Below, piece after piece: positions 24,968 through 36,551 of a stretch of 64,000 nucleotides of DNA. Position 1 is the stretch's first letter. Every line of letters begins with the position of its first letter. A program made the position numbers and the translations under genes. The notes under the pieces are model-generated. The model saw only the letters and a program-made list of their open reading frames with translations, made no database searches and was not told where the DNA came from. Origin of the DNA: Marsupella aquatica (taxonomy: Eukaryota; Marchantiophyta); assembly GCA_973895155.1 (NCBI GenBank), contig OZ316896.1, positions 10,168,001 to 10,232,000 on the forward strand, read 5' to 3'.

Positions 24968-26130
24968 AACTTAAAGCCCGGATGGACTGGCAGGTTGTCC
25001 ATGAAGCTCCCATGGATAAATGAAACTTGGATGGACTGGGCTAAAACATATAAATATGCATGGATACTAATGTTTACTTTTCTGTCCATACAGTAATACA
25101 GACATCCATACAGACCACTGTCAATTACCAAAGCATCAGTTTTGTCCAAAAATTTTCCCTGTCACTAACTCTGTCCTCACTCATGTCTTAAAGATATTTT
25201 GTCAGAGGCCAAAGCACTTTAATTGAAGGCTTCGCTCCATTCCCCCAATAGAGTTCAATAAAAATATAAACTATATTTAGGTCCTTCTATAAATACTTGA
25301 TTTGGCCTCTATGGTTTATGAAACTTTGAGTATGAGTGCTTCACATTTTACTCATAGTGCCTTAAGTTATTGGCTCAATGGTAAAATACTAAATGAACTT
25401 AATTTACTCAAAAATATTTTTTAATGTTTATAAGCCCCATTAAAAGGGAAGCAAGTAACACAGTGACTCATTAACCAAAGGAACAATTCTCACCAAGGAG
25501 GCTATGGGGCAAATCTAATGCCCAAATAACCTCAATTTTTATAATGGATTCATATTTTTCTACACATTTTTTTAAAGATTCTAGGGCATTGACACTTTGC
25601 CGAATGACTATACTACTTTAAGAAATGTTTTTACATAATCTTGTATTTTATATAACATTGCTCTTGTTACCAGGATTGAAGAAAGTTTTTTATTGTGGAG
25701 GTAAAGGAAATTTTAATTTGCATAAGCAATTGCTGAATACTATTTTTGACAGACGATTGTTCTTATTGTAAATAATGTTTTGACTATTGCTATAGTGCTA
25801 CTTGAGATTTTTTGGGGGAGTATTGTTAATGAATCCTATTTTTAGAGAGTGCTGCTCTTGTTACAAGGAGTGCTTTGAGTACTTTGCCATGGCAGAGATG
25901 CAGAAGATTTTAAATGTGTGTTTTCATTTCATTGACACTCTCAATTTGACTTTGAAGTGAGCACATAATGTTCTTAGAGAGACAAAAATGTAGGTAAACA
26001 ATTAATGACAGAGTTTACCATTCATTTATAGTTGGGCTGTCTCATAATTAGGTGTAAAATGGTCTGTCCCCTGTCACAGTCTATGGGGATAGATGGGGAG
26101 AACGTAGCAGTCCATCCGGGCTTTTGTTTC
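24968..26130. mobile_element. 1163-bp non-autonomous DNA transposon with inverted repeats and 10-bp direct repeats
   Basis: Terminal inverted repeats include a perfect 17-base core, AAAGCCCGGATGGACTG (24973-24989), and its reverse complement at 26108-26124. The element is bordered by a perfect direct repeat TGAATAAAAG at 24958-24967 and 26131-26140. A target duplication of 9 to 10 bases is typical of Mutator-like elements, though one base of the repeat could belong to the element. The interior is AT-rich and non-coding, so it would need a transposase from elsewhere. Confidence 0.8.
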
Positions 26131-27712
26131 TGAATAAAAGCTTCATGAAAACATTTCCAGCCCTGAGAAAATGAATTTTCTTTGTTTAGCTTTGTAACTA
26201 GAGGGCTCAGGAGGGAATTTTTGGGGAAGCGCCCACTTTTTGCCTATCTTTGTTTGTGTTTTGAAGTTCATCTGAGGTGGCTTTCCAAAAAGTAGGGACT
26301 TTGCAACTTTCTTCTAGTACCAAAAGCAAACTGGAGGGTCCCTTCTTGATCTAGTGATAGACACCAGACCATTAATCTTTTGAAATGTTAATTGCGGGGG
26401 ATAAGCAAAAATCACGGAGCCAAAGTTTGGAGGTCTTTAGACAGCCCATTGGGAGGTATTTTCTTGATTAACCCCCCAAATGAAACTTGTTACTTATCAA
26501 CCGCCTGAGGTCTATCAATGGTCCAGATCTGAAATCGAAAGGTCCATCAACGGTCCAGATTGGGGAAAAGTATCGAGGGGTTGATTAAGTAAAATTTTTC
26601 CAGAAAGGGGTCTACTAAGCATATCTCTCGCCCATTGGTTACCAAGTACAGTACGATTCAGTAGACACCACACCTGAATGGGCCCCTGGTACAGCCAGCT
26701 ACAGCCATTCCCACTCATATTCCCACTCATTACAGGGTCCAAATGAACACGCCTGGATAAACACAAATCCGTTCAAAGAACGAGCCAAACTTTGGAAATA
26801 AATATTTCAATATTTACTTGGGCCCATTGCTTGCCATAGAGTAGGATTCCTTAGACACCATACCTGATTGGGCCATCAAATATTTCTAAAGCCAATAGAG
26901 TTGTTTCCACTTATCATATATAGGGTCCAACTTTAATATCCAAGGGAATAAAAAGAAGCAATGGGCCCAAGCCTTTTAAAGCACCTGATATTTGCATCAT
27001 TCGTGAGGGACATTGCTATGATGCTCCTACCAGATTCCCCCCTTTTTGCAAGCTAATTCAGTTGATTGGTCAAACGCAGTTAGCTTTCCCCGTTTAAGAA
27101 CAAAAAACTTAAAAGGGTGATCCATGCATTGCAACACTTTTGTTAATGGCTAAATTTTGCTAGATTCCACTTCAGTGGAAAGTCTAGGCCACTTTTTGAC
27201 AAAACTTTGTTAGGTTCTTGCCTTCCATGATCCAGTTTCCCACCTAGCCACAACCCCCATTTACCCAGAATCTGTCAGTTACATCCAGATTTAGGAGGAT
27301 CTAACGCTCAGAAACTAATCTAATTTTCTTTGCGTCTCTCCTTCACACAAGGTGACGTTAGCCACCCTGGAAAAAAAGAAAGAACCTTGAATATTAAGCC
27401 GATGCATAGTCCTTTTTGTGTACATATAAACTGCTAAAGAACAAAACGCCAACCAAGGATACAGGGTCCTAGAGAGACCCAGTAAAGAGGAGAACTAAGA
27501 AAAGAAGGATAAGACAAGTACCACTTTAAGGAAACTTTAATACAGCATATTTTGAAGGTGACTTATTGAAAAGTACATTTTGAGGTTCAAAAAGAAAAGA
27601 TGCCTCTCGTCATGAGATGGTTTTAGACCTCCTTCCATGAAAGTTGTACACATTCACATATATGGGGGATGCATTCATAGTAGGCAAACATACTTTCAGC
27701 CATCCAAGGGTG
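26131..27712. other. Gene-poor region with a small inverted-repeat structure
   Basis: No gene seen. A perfect 16-base inverted repeat, CTTGGGCCCATTGCTT, lies at 26817-26832 and 26956-26971, framing 155 bases. The segments 26630-26683 and 26823-26873 share CCCATTG, TTAGACACCA or GTAGACACCA, and CACCTGA/TACCTGA phrases, so the second may be a partial duplicate of the first. Confidence 0.45.
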
Positions 27713-27965
27713 GCTGAGAGAGGGAGAGGACACAGCAGGGTAGGGGAGGAGGGGCTAGAGAAAGAAAGAAAGAAAGCTGGAGATAGGGTCCCAATGGCAA
27801 AGCAACCCAATAAAGGGAGGGAAAAAAGAAGGGGGAAGGAAAGGAAAGAGTTTGGGGAGGGGCGGGAATGGAGAGAAAAGGAAGAGACGTGAAATGAGTG
27901 AAGGAGGGAGGCAGGGACCAAAATGAAAGAGGGAGGGGAGCAACTGAAAAGTGAGGATGAAGATC
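27713..27965. repeat. Polypurine-rich tract
   Basis: About 250 bases of almost pure A/G runs on the + strand, with (GAAA)n-like and GGGAGG words. The core GGCAAAGCAACC followed by AAAGGGAGGGAAA recurs in diverged form at about 29868-29900, so the two regions are probably copies of one repeat. The overlapping open frames (Pro/Ser/Leu-rich on the minus strand) are a by-product of the skewed composition. Confidence 0.6.
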
Positions 27966-30900
27966 CATAAGGACTTAGTGAGCCACAACTAGCTTTCAGG
28001 TGAAGCTCACGAAAAACCTGCAAACTCCACAAAGAGTGTGTATCATGGATTTCAATAGAGGTTACTGAGGTGGCTCACAAGCAGGTCTTAATGTAAGATT
28101 CAGCACTGCCATCGAACTGGGAGGGCTGCACTCTATCTTTCGAGTCGTCTCTCAGATAGTCAGATGGCAACATCTCCCCATTTCAAGGGAGTGCTGACCC
28201 ATACCATGTGAGATTATGATTCATTTGCTTCAAAACAAAACTACTTTAGTTTAGGTGTTATGTTTTTAAAAGAATTAAAATCAATTTTAGTTGTCACATG
28301 ATCTACGCCAGTCACTCGAGTGATCCTCGGGAAACCATATGGGAATGCCAGTAATTGCGCATGCACTGACTTCTCGATTCTAGAAAGCAACGTGGGTAGT
28401 TAGCTGTTATTAGCAGGATAGCGTTATAATCAAAAGGAGAGCCTAATAAGTTAGAGAATGTTGTAGCCTAGAAGCACTGTAAGCATGATTACCATGTGAG
28501 CAAACAATAATATTTTTTTCTGTTGGGAAATTGTGCCATACTTTTTCTCATTGGAGGGGAAATATTAATTAACTACATGTAGAGCACCCTTAGTCTCGCG
28601 CTCGCCAGGCAAAACGTGATTTAAAATACCTTAAATTTGGTGTCAGTTTTTCATAATATATCAGTTTTGGACTCTTCATTTGACTCGCGAGCACCCTAGC
28701 CGTGTACAGAGTCCTGGAAATGCATTAGAAATAAAAAAAATCATACAGAACCATGGTGGTGATTTGCTAGCAATACTCTTTGTCGCTAGCATGCTTGCTT
28801 GCATCTTAAAACTCTTGGCAATGTCTGAGATGAAGACATAGAGGAGGTCAGGTCATAACTCTCCAGATCGCCCAGTCAGTACTAGAGCGATGTCAATATG
28901 TACTGACAATATAGTATTAGGCTTTTCTGACCTTTGGGCAGTTGCTCTTTCTCTGGTCTCTGCTGCTGGTTGAGCATTGGTTTTTCTTGGGTGTACACTC
29001 TGTTGCCCTTTTGGGGTGTTTTGGTATTGAGATGGCGTGTCTCCCACCCCCCTTCCTTGGGGTGCATGCGAAAAAAAAGTGCATGTACTCATTTTAATGA
29101 GAACATGCATTACAAGGTACAAATGACCTTATTCACAAGTTGGACAGGAATTTCCTAGGGAGTGGGCCCAACATCGATCCAGCTGGAAAATTCACTTTTG
29201 GAGATGCCTGCAATGACATGTTTTTTTAATTTTATTTTAAAATTATGGCACCTAGGCAGGATTATGGGAACTTCACTATGATGTTCTTCAAGTGCCCCCT
29301 GTTCCAAGCAGGCAAGCATGAATTTCATTGTTGCTCTGGGGTTGAGGATGTGCTGTAGCTAGGGCTGATGTTGTTTATCTATTGCGGACCCACTGTTTAG
29401 TACCATGCCAGTCACTGTCCACTGGCTGGTCCACTGACCGGTCTTTAGGAGCCTTGACCCTCCCGCTGCAGTAGTTAATTTTCTTGCTTGGCTTCCGTTT
29501 TTGGTCATTCCTCTCTCCTGGTGCCGGCTTCCCTGGTCTTCTGGGCTTTACCACCTCTGGTTCACCTGGATGCCGACCCCCTCTGTAGGGCACCCCTTTT
29601 GTACGTTGCCTGTTGAATGAATTTTAATTGGTGTTTAGAGGCATTATAACTGGAGAGTGTTTAGACTAAATGTCTTCCATTCACAGGTATGCTCTATGCT
29701 CCTGGTCACACTAAGAATTCAGTCAACCTCAAGTTGCCACGTCCCTAATTAGCTTGCCCTTCTTATGCCCTCTCACAGTCTCTGGCTCTCATGACCATGG
29801 TGATCACTTGTAAAAGTCGGAGTGCCCAAGGGCAAAAGATGCCTAACTGGGAAATATGATCACAAAGGCAAAGCAACCAATGAAAGGGAGGGAAAGAGTA
29901 AAAAGGCCCCAAGAAAAACAAGCCAAGGGGTCCCCTACCAAAAGTCCAGGGAGGAACAAAGACCAAAAAGTAACCTACAAAGGAGCCAAGAAGGCGAACA
30001 CCCTATTGAGCGGAGAATAGAAAAGCCTGGTAAAACTCTGGAATAAACTACATAAGAGTTCACAAAACAGAACCTGTCCAGGAGATCCTAAAACCAACTC
30101 CCTCAGCACTACTAAAGAGGGTGGAAACCTTGGCCTGCTGAAGAATCACAAACACTAGCTGCCTTATGTAAATCATAAATTTTCTTTGTGTTAGTCACAG
30201 CTCAAGGTCAAAGTGAGGGCAACCCACATGCCTTATCTCCTAAACACTGTTGCAGATCCCAAGTTCAGGAATTAAAGCTGACACTGCCAGATGAAGGGGA
30301 GATTTGCAGAGACACCCAAACGTCACACACTACTGTAGTGAGCAGTCTGTTAGATCTACAGTTCTCGAGAAGAACGTTGGAAAGACTTGTAGAGCGTGAA
30401 TACGTCCCATCTCATGGATTTTACAGGATCAGCTGGTGACAGAAAATCCGGCAACTGACAGCAATCACTGCAAACAGTGGTCAGACTTGAATAAATGCAC
30501 TTGGGTTTTGAGATGCAACCATTATCTTAGCAAGATACCGTGTTGAATTGATGGAACAATCTGTAGCTTACACATTCGGCCCCAGATTTATAGTGCGTGA
30601 AAATGAACAGCTCCAAATCATCGAAAGCAGCAGACTAGCATTCAGCGGTCAAAGCAGTTCCTTCAAAATTCTTGCATTGACCCCTGACTTGTTAAACTCA
30701 ACAGACGCAACATTATGCTAGCAGGGGACCACTCTATTCGTAGAATCAATCCCCTGTTCTCAAGAAAGACAAAAAAGAATAAGGCCTCCAGCGCTCTCGT
30801 CCCCACGTATCGATTTGCACCCGTTATCGTCTGGAAGGTCGAGCTGTACTGTTGTCGTCATCGAAAGCTACATTTGAAGTTACCGGCGGGCCATTCGGTA

Positions 30901-31479
30901 CCCACTTCTCGATCCTTGCTTCGAAACTCTTTCATGCATTCTGTTTCGTTGAGCTTTCACATCTTTTCAGATTTTCTTCTAGAGTTCTCGGACCTTTTCT
31001 TAGAAATATATTTGTTCACATTGCTTGTCTTTCCACAGGTACTGTTCAAGGTCTACTACTAATCTACTAGTCGTTGATGGGTGTGTGTAATTTCTCCAGT
31101 CCCAGACACATTCAACCCACTACATGTGACAATTCTGGTCAAATTCATGACCATCAGCAGAACCGGTCTCCCATTGTACTGAATGCAGGCTCGTTGTCAT
31201 CTAGGACTCTGGTTCTCAATTCTGTACCCAAACCAATCTCGATATCGAAGAATGTCCAGGGAATGTAAGAGCAACAATGGAAGCTGGCTCAAAGTGAGGA
31301 AGCACTAGTAAAAACGAATATGCAAGGAATGTACAAGGACATTTTTGCATTGCACGGTAGGAAGGTTCTCTGACTCGCAAATAGAGAACAGAGGCAAGGA
31401 TGCTGAAGTCCATCAACTAAGAGTAGGTTGTGGTCACAGGACGACGAGTAAGTTCAGGTTAGCAATTTGGGAATTCGTA
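27966..31479. other. Gene-poor; weak coding hints near 30.8-31.3 kb
   Basis: 29870-30010 is related to the purine tract at 27.8 kb. A minus frame at 29375-29593 is basic and Pro-rich and could be retroelement debris, but there is no motif. On the plus strand around 30850-31270, frames containing SSSKATFEVTGGPFGTHFS and QIHDHQQNRSPIVLNAGSL look protein-like and an acceptor-like TTTCCACAG lies at about 31030. I could not assemble a gene. Confidence 0.3.
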
Positions 31480-31722
31480 TCATTGAAATTCAATCAGTCT
31501 GTTGAGTGCAAAGAATTCCTTCAAGTATTCCCTACGAAGTTCATCTGTTTTATGACTTTCGTTGCTGCCCATGAAAGGTAAAAGAATTGACAAATCCAAA
31601 TCCATATACCCGTCCCGCAACTTTACTATAGTCACGAGCTCTCTTATTTCTATTACAATCCTCAGAAAGCACCCTCGGCAAAGAACGGCGACATCGGCTT
31701 CACATATGAAGCCCATCTTCAA
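31480..31722 (-). CDS. Candidate C-terminal exon, hypothetical protein
   Basis: A minus-strand frame of 80 codons ends with a stop after KTDELRREYLKEFFALNRLI. The second half has a helical, charged character that looks coding, and the first half (CRGCFLRIVIEIRELVTIV) is hydrophobic. No family was recognised and no start or acceptor is certain. A plus-strand frame overlaps it. It may be chance. Confidence 0.25.
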   Translation of the reverse strand: MKMGFICEADVAVLCRGCFLRIVIEIRELVTIVKLRDGYMDLDLSILLPFMGSNESHKTDELRREYLKEFFALNRLIEFQ

Positions 31723-33906
31723 TGAATGAAATAAATCAATTCTAACATTCGAGTGTTTCTCATTGCGTCCGTTACCATCTTGTCATTCTACCCCTAGGCC
31801 CTTTGGGGAGATGCTTTGCTGTCAAATTAATTCAATTCTCTCCTTCTGTTATTGCTACGATCAATTCCTCTGCAAAATCCTGATTGTCTGAGAAACGGAA
31901 TTGTCCCAGTGACAGGGAAGCAGAGTATCTTTACGACGTGAACAATTCCAATCCACGATGGAGAATCTTTGCTACCAGGAAAGGCAATTGAGAGCTGACA
32001 GCTAAAGAATTCGCTGAAGAGAATTGCACCCAATCTGGACTGTCCTAGGTTTAACACTGTGATATGCTTCTTGCAGTGGCACCTCAAAGTTGTTGTAGTC
32101 AAGTCGACCAAATCGAAAAGCTTATTGGACCGTCGGCAGGGATCGCTTTAGTGGAGAATTTCCTCATGTGTCGGGATCCATATGGTAGCACTCCAATGTC
32201 GTTGTCAACTGAGTGAGACTCTTTGGGCATTGTGACAGTCAGCTGATGGAGAAGATAGTACTTCGGCAGAACAAGAGAGACCGTGACAAAGTCTCAAAGA
32301 CGTCTGGAAGGAACCTTGATAGGAATTTTCTGACATTGAATCGGGCCGCCCGTAGCGTTGTTTGGTGCTGTCTGTGTTTACGCGACCTTTCTCGAATAGT
32401 TGCATGTTGGGAAAGTGGACCTTTTGGGCGAACCTTGCAATTTCATGTCGTCGTACGAGTAATTGGCCGACTTTAATTGCAGCAGAACATTGGCGATTAT
32501 ATGACAGAATGTTGTGTCAGTAGCTCCATGTTATCAAGGAACCTTAGTAGTGTTGAAATGGGAGTGGGTACAACACCATGGGTTGTGACGGGAGGTAGTC
32601 GATGTTGCTCCTAAACCCACTAAAGTGCGAGAGCGTTCAGACCAACAGACCAAACAACAGTGAGTGCAGTGTGAGTCCGGACTTCAATTTTTTGGTTTCT
32701 TTGCACAGCCTGTGTCAGTAGAGCTTTGGTAAGGGAAAGTGATCCTGGTCTTCCTATTCCTGGATCTCTTGCCAGTTCACATGTTTCTCACCAACCATAT
32801 GTGGACATCAATAGAAAATGACATCAATGCTGCTCAGAGAACAAGGTTTTGTCAATTTGATTGCCATCGAATCATTATCCTGGCAACAACGGTGAATGGA
32901 GTTACAAGGAGGAGCTAAAATTCTACCCTTCCATGAAAGCATGTACAGTCCACCAGTAGAACGCATAGCAAAAGTATGGAGAAGATTGAGCACCAATGGA
33001 CCTGGGTTGACTGAATTGCTTTGGACATGGATAGAACACAGATATTCCAGACATTGGCCAGAGAATACAAAGTAAAGAGAACATGAGTCCGCATGTGCAA
33101 ATCCTCGATGTTTACGAATGACAAGGAAATGAACAAATTTAACTTCCACTGTGAACACATGGCGGAAAATGTGCAAAGTGTTCCCATCATAGTTACTGTC
33201 AAGATTCATAGAACGTCCACAGGAACTATGAGCAGAAAACGATGTCACACCATATCATTTTTGACTGGCAAAATTATGTTTGGTTTGATCCAATCTTTCT
33301 AAAGTGCCTATTTCGGAGCAAGACAATTCTGCAGTTTCTGGATGGCATCAACAACTAATATATTCAATTTCAGGATAATTGCACAACGATAAAATTCTGT
33401 GATGTAGTATAAGGAGATTGTAGCGATGTCTACGCGATTCTAGTTTTCGAAAGAGTGGTTACCTTTTAAATGATGTCCGAAGTAGGAAACGTCTAGATGC
33501 GCTCTAAATTCACATAGCCCACCGTTATTTTCAACAGCAACAGTCGGAGTGCAGAGAAAGCTGAGCGAAGACCACACCAATTCTCGGTTGGAGGTTCAGA
33601 AAACTGAAACGCTCAATGTCTTCTTGCGTTTGTTCAAGAAATTCGTTTAACTTTTTTGGACACCAGCAATCAAACAATTATATAAGAAATCAAGCATTTG
33701 AATTGAGTTAATCCTCTAATCAAAATAATGTACGCGGAGGAATGATTGAAAAATTACTTGAGAAAGCAAGCAGAGAGCTGCAGAGGCACATGGCCAAGGA
33801 CAACTTGAGAAAAACATATTGAAACCCTATCTATGTAGCAGATTCCTTCATAACCTTGGTAACTTCGTGGGGATCACCTACGTAGCATCTTCCCTGTCAC
33901 TTGTTG
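31723..33906. other. Unassigned; no supported gene
   Basis: Several openings of 65 to 146 codons on both strands (longest 32808-33248, minus, Cys/Ser/Val-rich) overlap one another and show no domain or splice pairing. No repeat or mobile element was noticed. Confidence 0.3.
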
Positions 33907-34167
33907 CTATCCCCATGACTTTCTTCGGCCAAGTGCATGAAAGGAAGCCTCCCTATACTCCACGAGTGAGCCCTGATGCCATCTCCAATTGTATTTTGGT
34001 TTCTCAACCTCGACGGGATTTTGGGACACTCCTCTCAAGGCCCAAGTGTCCCAGTTTAGCAGCAGTTCAGCGCCATCCAGTCCATCGGATGCAAAGTTGA
34101 TGACTTCGTTAGGCAAGAAATCTTTGATGAACAACAATATCTCTTTGTGTGGCCGTTCTTGATCCAT
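33907..34167 (-). CDS. Candidate small ORF, hypothetical protein
   Basis: An ATG-led minus frame of 86 codons (MDQERPHKEILLFIKDFLPN, then an acidic-to-aromatic stretch with WDTWALRG and YNWRWHQG) has a composition suggestive of coding. It lies just outside copy B of the 14 kb/34 kb duplication, so it may be part of a decayed gene. I do not recognise it. The true ends may be splice sites. Confidence 0.3.
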   Translation of the reverse strand: MDQERPHKEILLFIKDFLPNEVINFASDGLDGAELLLNWDTWALRGVSQNPVEVEKPKYNWRWHQGSLVEYREASFHALGRRKSWG

Positions 34168-34739
34168 TTCTTGATTGCAGTCTCGTGGGTCTGAGATCTG
34201 AGCCCGCTGTCATGAAAGTGTAAAATTCTGGGCACCTTTGAGCATACAAGAACCACCTTTTACCAAATACTCGTATTGGCTTCAGGCATTTCCATCCACC
34301 AGGTCAGAGATGATGACCAGGATGCTCTAATTGAGCTGAGTGAAGCGAATGAAAAGCTCATCGTGACTAGCTGACATCTTTGACCACCAAACTGAAGAGC
34401 AAGATTACATCGCACTATTACGTCAGCTTCTCGTGATCGGAAACAGTGACATAGAGCTAATCTTCCGATATCTGGAAATGTGGAGTGCAGCGTGACTCAA
34501 GAGCTCAAGCATGACTGCGATCAAGCACACTCTGAAATCACTTTCAGTACTATCGATCTTCTCATGGCTGGAAGTGCTGACACACAGAAGGGTAGCTATT
34601 GCAGGTTGACTAATATGGCAGAGTGACAAGACATTCGTTGCAAAGGTTGGATACTAACTGCTAACACTGAAAAGATCATCTCACCAAACCGATACGACAA
34701 TATGGCAAAAAGGTCGTTGGCCAAATGATGCAGCCACCT

Positions 34740-35430
34740 AAAGGACCGTGCTGTGAACAAAGTAGAGAAGTGCAGGTACGGGCAGGATTGCCGTATCGAC
34801 TCCAACAAATGAGTCCTTTTCGTGTCCAAAAGCTCAAACAACCACATTCAAAGCGAGTTAAAGTGAACTCCATCAAATAATATTTGTGGGTCCTCAGAAA
34901 TTCACACCATTCTATAATTTGAGTTCTAGTTTACACGATGCGTTCTGCCATAACGCAGCTCTCAGCAATGAGCTACAAAAGCAGGCACATGTACGCGGAC
35001 TACAAAAGCAAGGAGGATGAAACTTCTGCCCCTTCAGCATCTCATGGATTAGTCTAACTTTATTTGATTTAGAACGTTTGGAGCTCGAGTGTTGAAGGCA
35101 TCTAACACAAATTTGTAGTTGCAAGATTTCATAATAGATTGATTAGTGTTCTTCGTTTACTGACACTAAGTACTGTAAGTCAGCGTAGCTGTGGACCAGG
35201 TCAAATCGTCTGGTAATCAAACCAGGGGACTGGGTAATTGCGTGTGTTAGTGTATTGTACTTCAAAGGAGCACCACGGTCAAAAGTTATCACTGTAGCAT
35301 TTCTTCAAATTCGAAGTGAGAATGACATCTTGTAAGTTCCTGTTGACATTCAAGACAGAGACCTAGTTGTAATTGGATTCCATACCTCGAAGAATTGCCG
35401 TAGCACCTGTGCTGGACCAGTGAATTCTTG
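34740..35430. repeat. Segmental duplication, copy B
   Basis: Direct, diverged counterpart of 14340-15000. The order of shared words is preserved over about 650 bases. Relative to copy A it carries an extra stretch of roughly 30 bases near 35340-35370. No open frame is conserved across the pair, so selection on a protein is not evident. Confidence 0.75.
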
Positions 35431-35748
35431 ATTCATTGATGGTTTTGAAAAGGGAAAGGTTTATTCAGATAGGATCGGGGCGAACCCAATATTCTTACGT
35501 TAGGGTAAGATTTGAGGATTTGGAGCTCGGGTTAATACGTAACTAGCCATTATTAAGTCAGCAATTAAATAATTTCTTTCAATCAATACTTCAACGTTAA
35601 ATGGTTGATCCTGCTGCATATGCAATCTGCCGAGGTACAGTGGTCAACATTTTGCGTTTACTCTACTTCCACCCAACAATGTATTAAAATGAACAGATCA
35701 AGGTAAGCAAACGTCTCCTCTCAAGTGCATCTTATGACTTAAACATGG

Positions 35749-35988
35749 TCAACTATTCTCTGTAGACTCTGGGCGAGATTCATCTGCAGAGTCAGAGTCT
35801 GTAAGGTTGAACACTTGAAACCAGGCTTGACTGAGCTGCCTTTCTGATGAAAAAAGATTATTCAATGCTCGTACGTGATATATGCCTGCATCCGTGTAGA
35901 ACTTTTTTTGGTCCAAGAATCTTTCCCCCTTCCAGATGGAAAGCCTACTGTTCGATGTGTCGAACGCGGAAAGAGACGGTGCCGCCAC
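35749..35988 (-). CDS. Candidate terminal exon, hypothetical protein
   Basis: A minus frame of 79 codons ends in a Ser/Asp/Glu-rich tail (TDSDSADESRPESTENS) before the stop, preceded by FLDQKKFYTDAG and LFSSERQLSQAWFQVF. Acidic tails of this kind are common true C-termini. A second frame overlapping at 35862-36170 could supply an upstream exon, but no junction is convincing. Family unknown. Confidence 0.35.
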   Translation of the reverse strand: MAAPSLSAFDTSNSRLSIWKGERFLDQKKFYTDAGIYHVRALNNLFSSERQLSQAWFQVFNLTDSDSADESRPESTENS

Positions 35989-36172
35989 CTACTGTCTTGA
36001 AGAGGCAACATTAGGAACAGCAAATGCCACTTGTCCCACAGGACGCAAAAAGATCTCATCGGTGTGCAATCAATCATGGTTTCAAAGAAAATGGCATGCT
36101 GGATCTCATCTTCAATCGGAAAAAAGTCAAACCAATAGGCAATGCGCATGCAGGCAAAAGCAACTGGCATCG

Positions 36173-36401
36173 GTTAGTTGGCCAGGGGATTAGCCTGGAA
36201 CCCAGAGGTCCAAGGTTGGGTGAGGAAACCCAGAGGTCCAAGGTTGGGTGAGGCGGTATGTATGTGGAGTGAGTACTGGTTTCTCCTCGGCCAGCTATGT
36301 GGTCCGGGTCCAACCCACTCTCTCCTTCCCAGTAAGGTCCCAGATGAAGATCCTAGTCTTAGATGGGTTACTCCCGGCTTTCAAGGCAAAAAAAAAAAAC
36401 A
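36173..36401 (+). mobile_element. tRNA-derived SINE with A-tail and 8-bp target duplication
   Basis: The 5' part (TTAGTTGGCCAGGGGATTAG and then CCCAGAGGTCCAAGG) resembles a tRNA-derived pol III promoter with A-box and B-box-like words. The 3' end is CTTTCAAGGC plus a run of A. A perfect direct repeat TGGCATCG flanks it (36165-36172 and 36402-36409). A 25-base piece around CCCAGAGGTCCAAGG is duplicated in tandem inside the head. Related copies lie near 48.6 and 58.4 kb in the opposite orientation. Confidence 0.75.
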
Positions 36402-36430
36402 TGGCATCGTCGGGCAAAAAAAACATGGAA

Positions 36431-36537
36431 TCGTACTCCCTTGTGGGCTACCTGCTACCCTGCAGTGAGGCATACTCCAAAGTAAACGTTTATCCTTGTC
36501 TTAGACGGGTCTACTCTCTGCTTTGAAGGCAAAAGAG
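36431..36537 (+). mobile_element. 5'-truncated SINE tail of the same family
   Basis: This segment repeats the 3' half of the SINE just upstream: CTTGTCTTAGACGGGT, CTTTGAAGGC and an A-rich tail. The word AAAAAAACATGGAA occurs on both sides (about 36417-36430 and 36538-36551), consistent with a target duplication in the A-tail and flank of the first SINE. Confidence 0.5.
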
Positions 36538-36551
36538 AAAAAAACATGGAA

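Noticed and set aside
27610-28032. 140-codon Pro/Ser/Leu-rich minus ORF
   Set aside because: Produced by the polypyrimidine composition of the tract; overlapping frames look alike.
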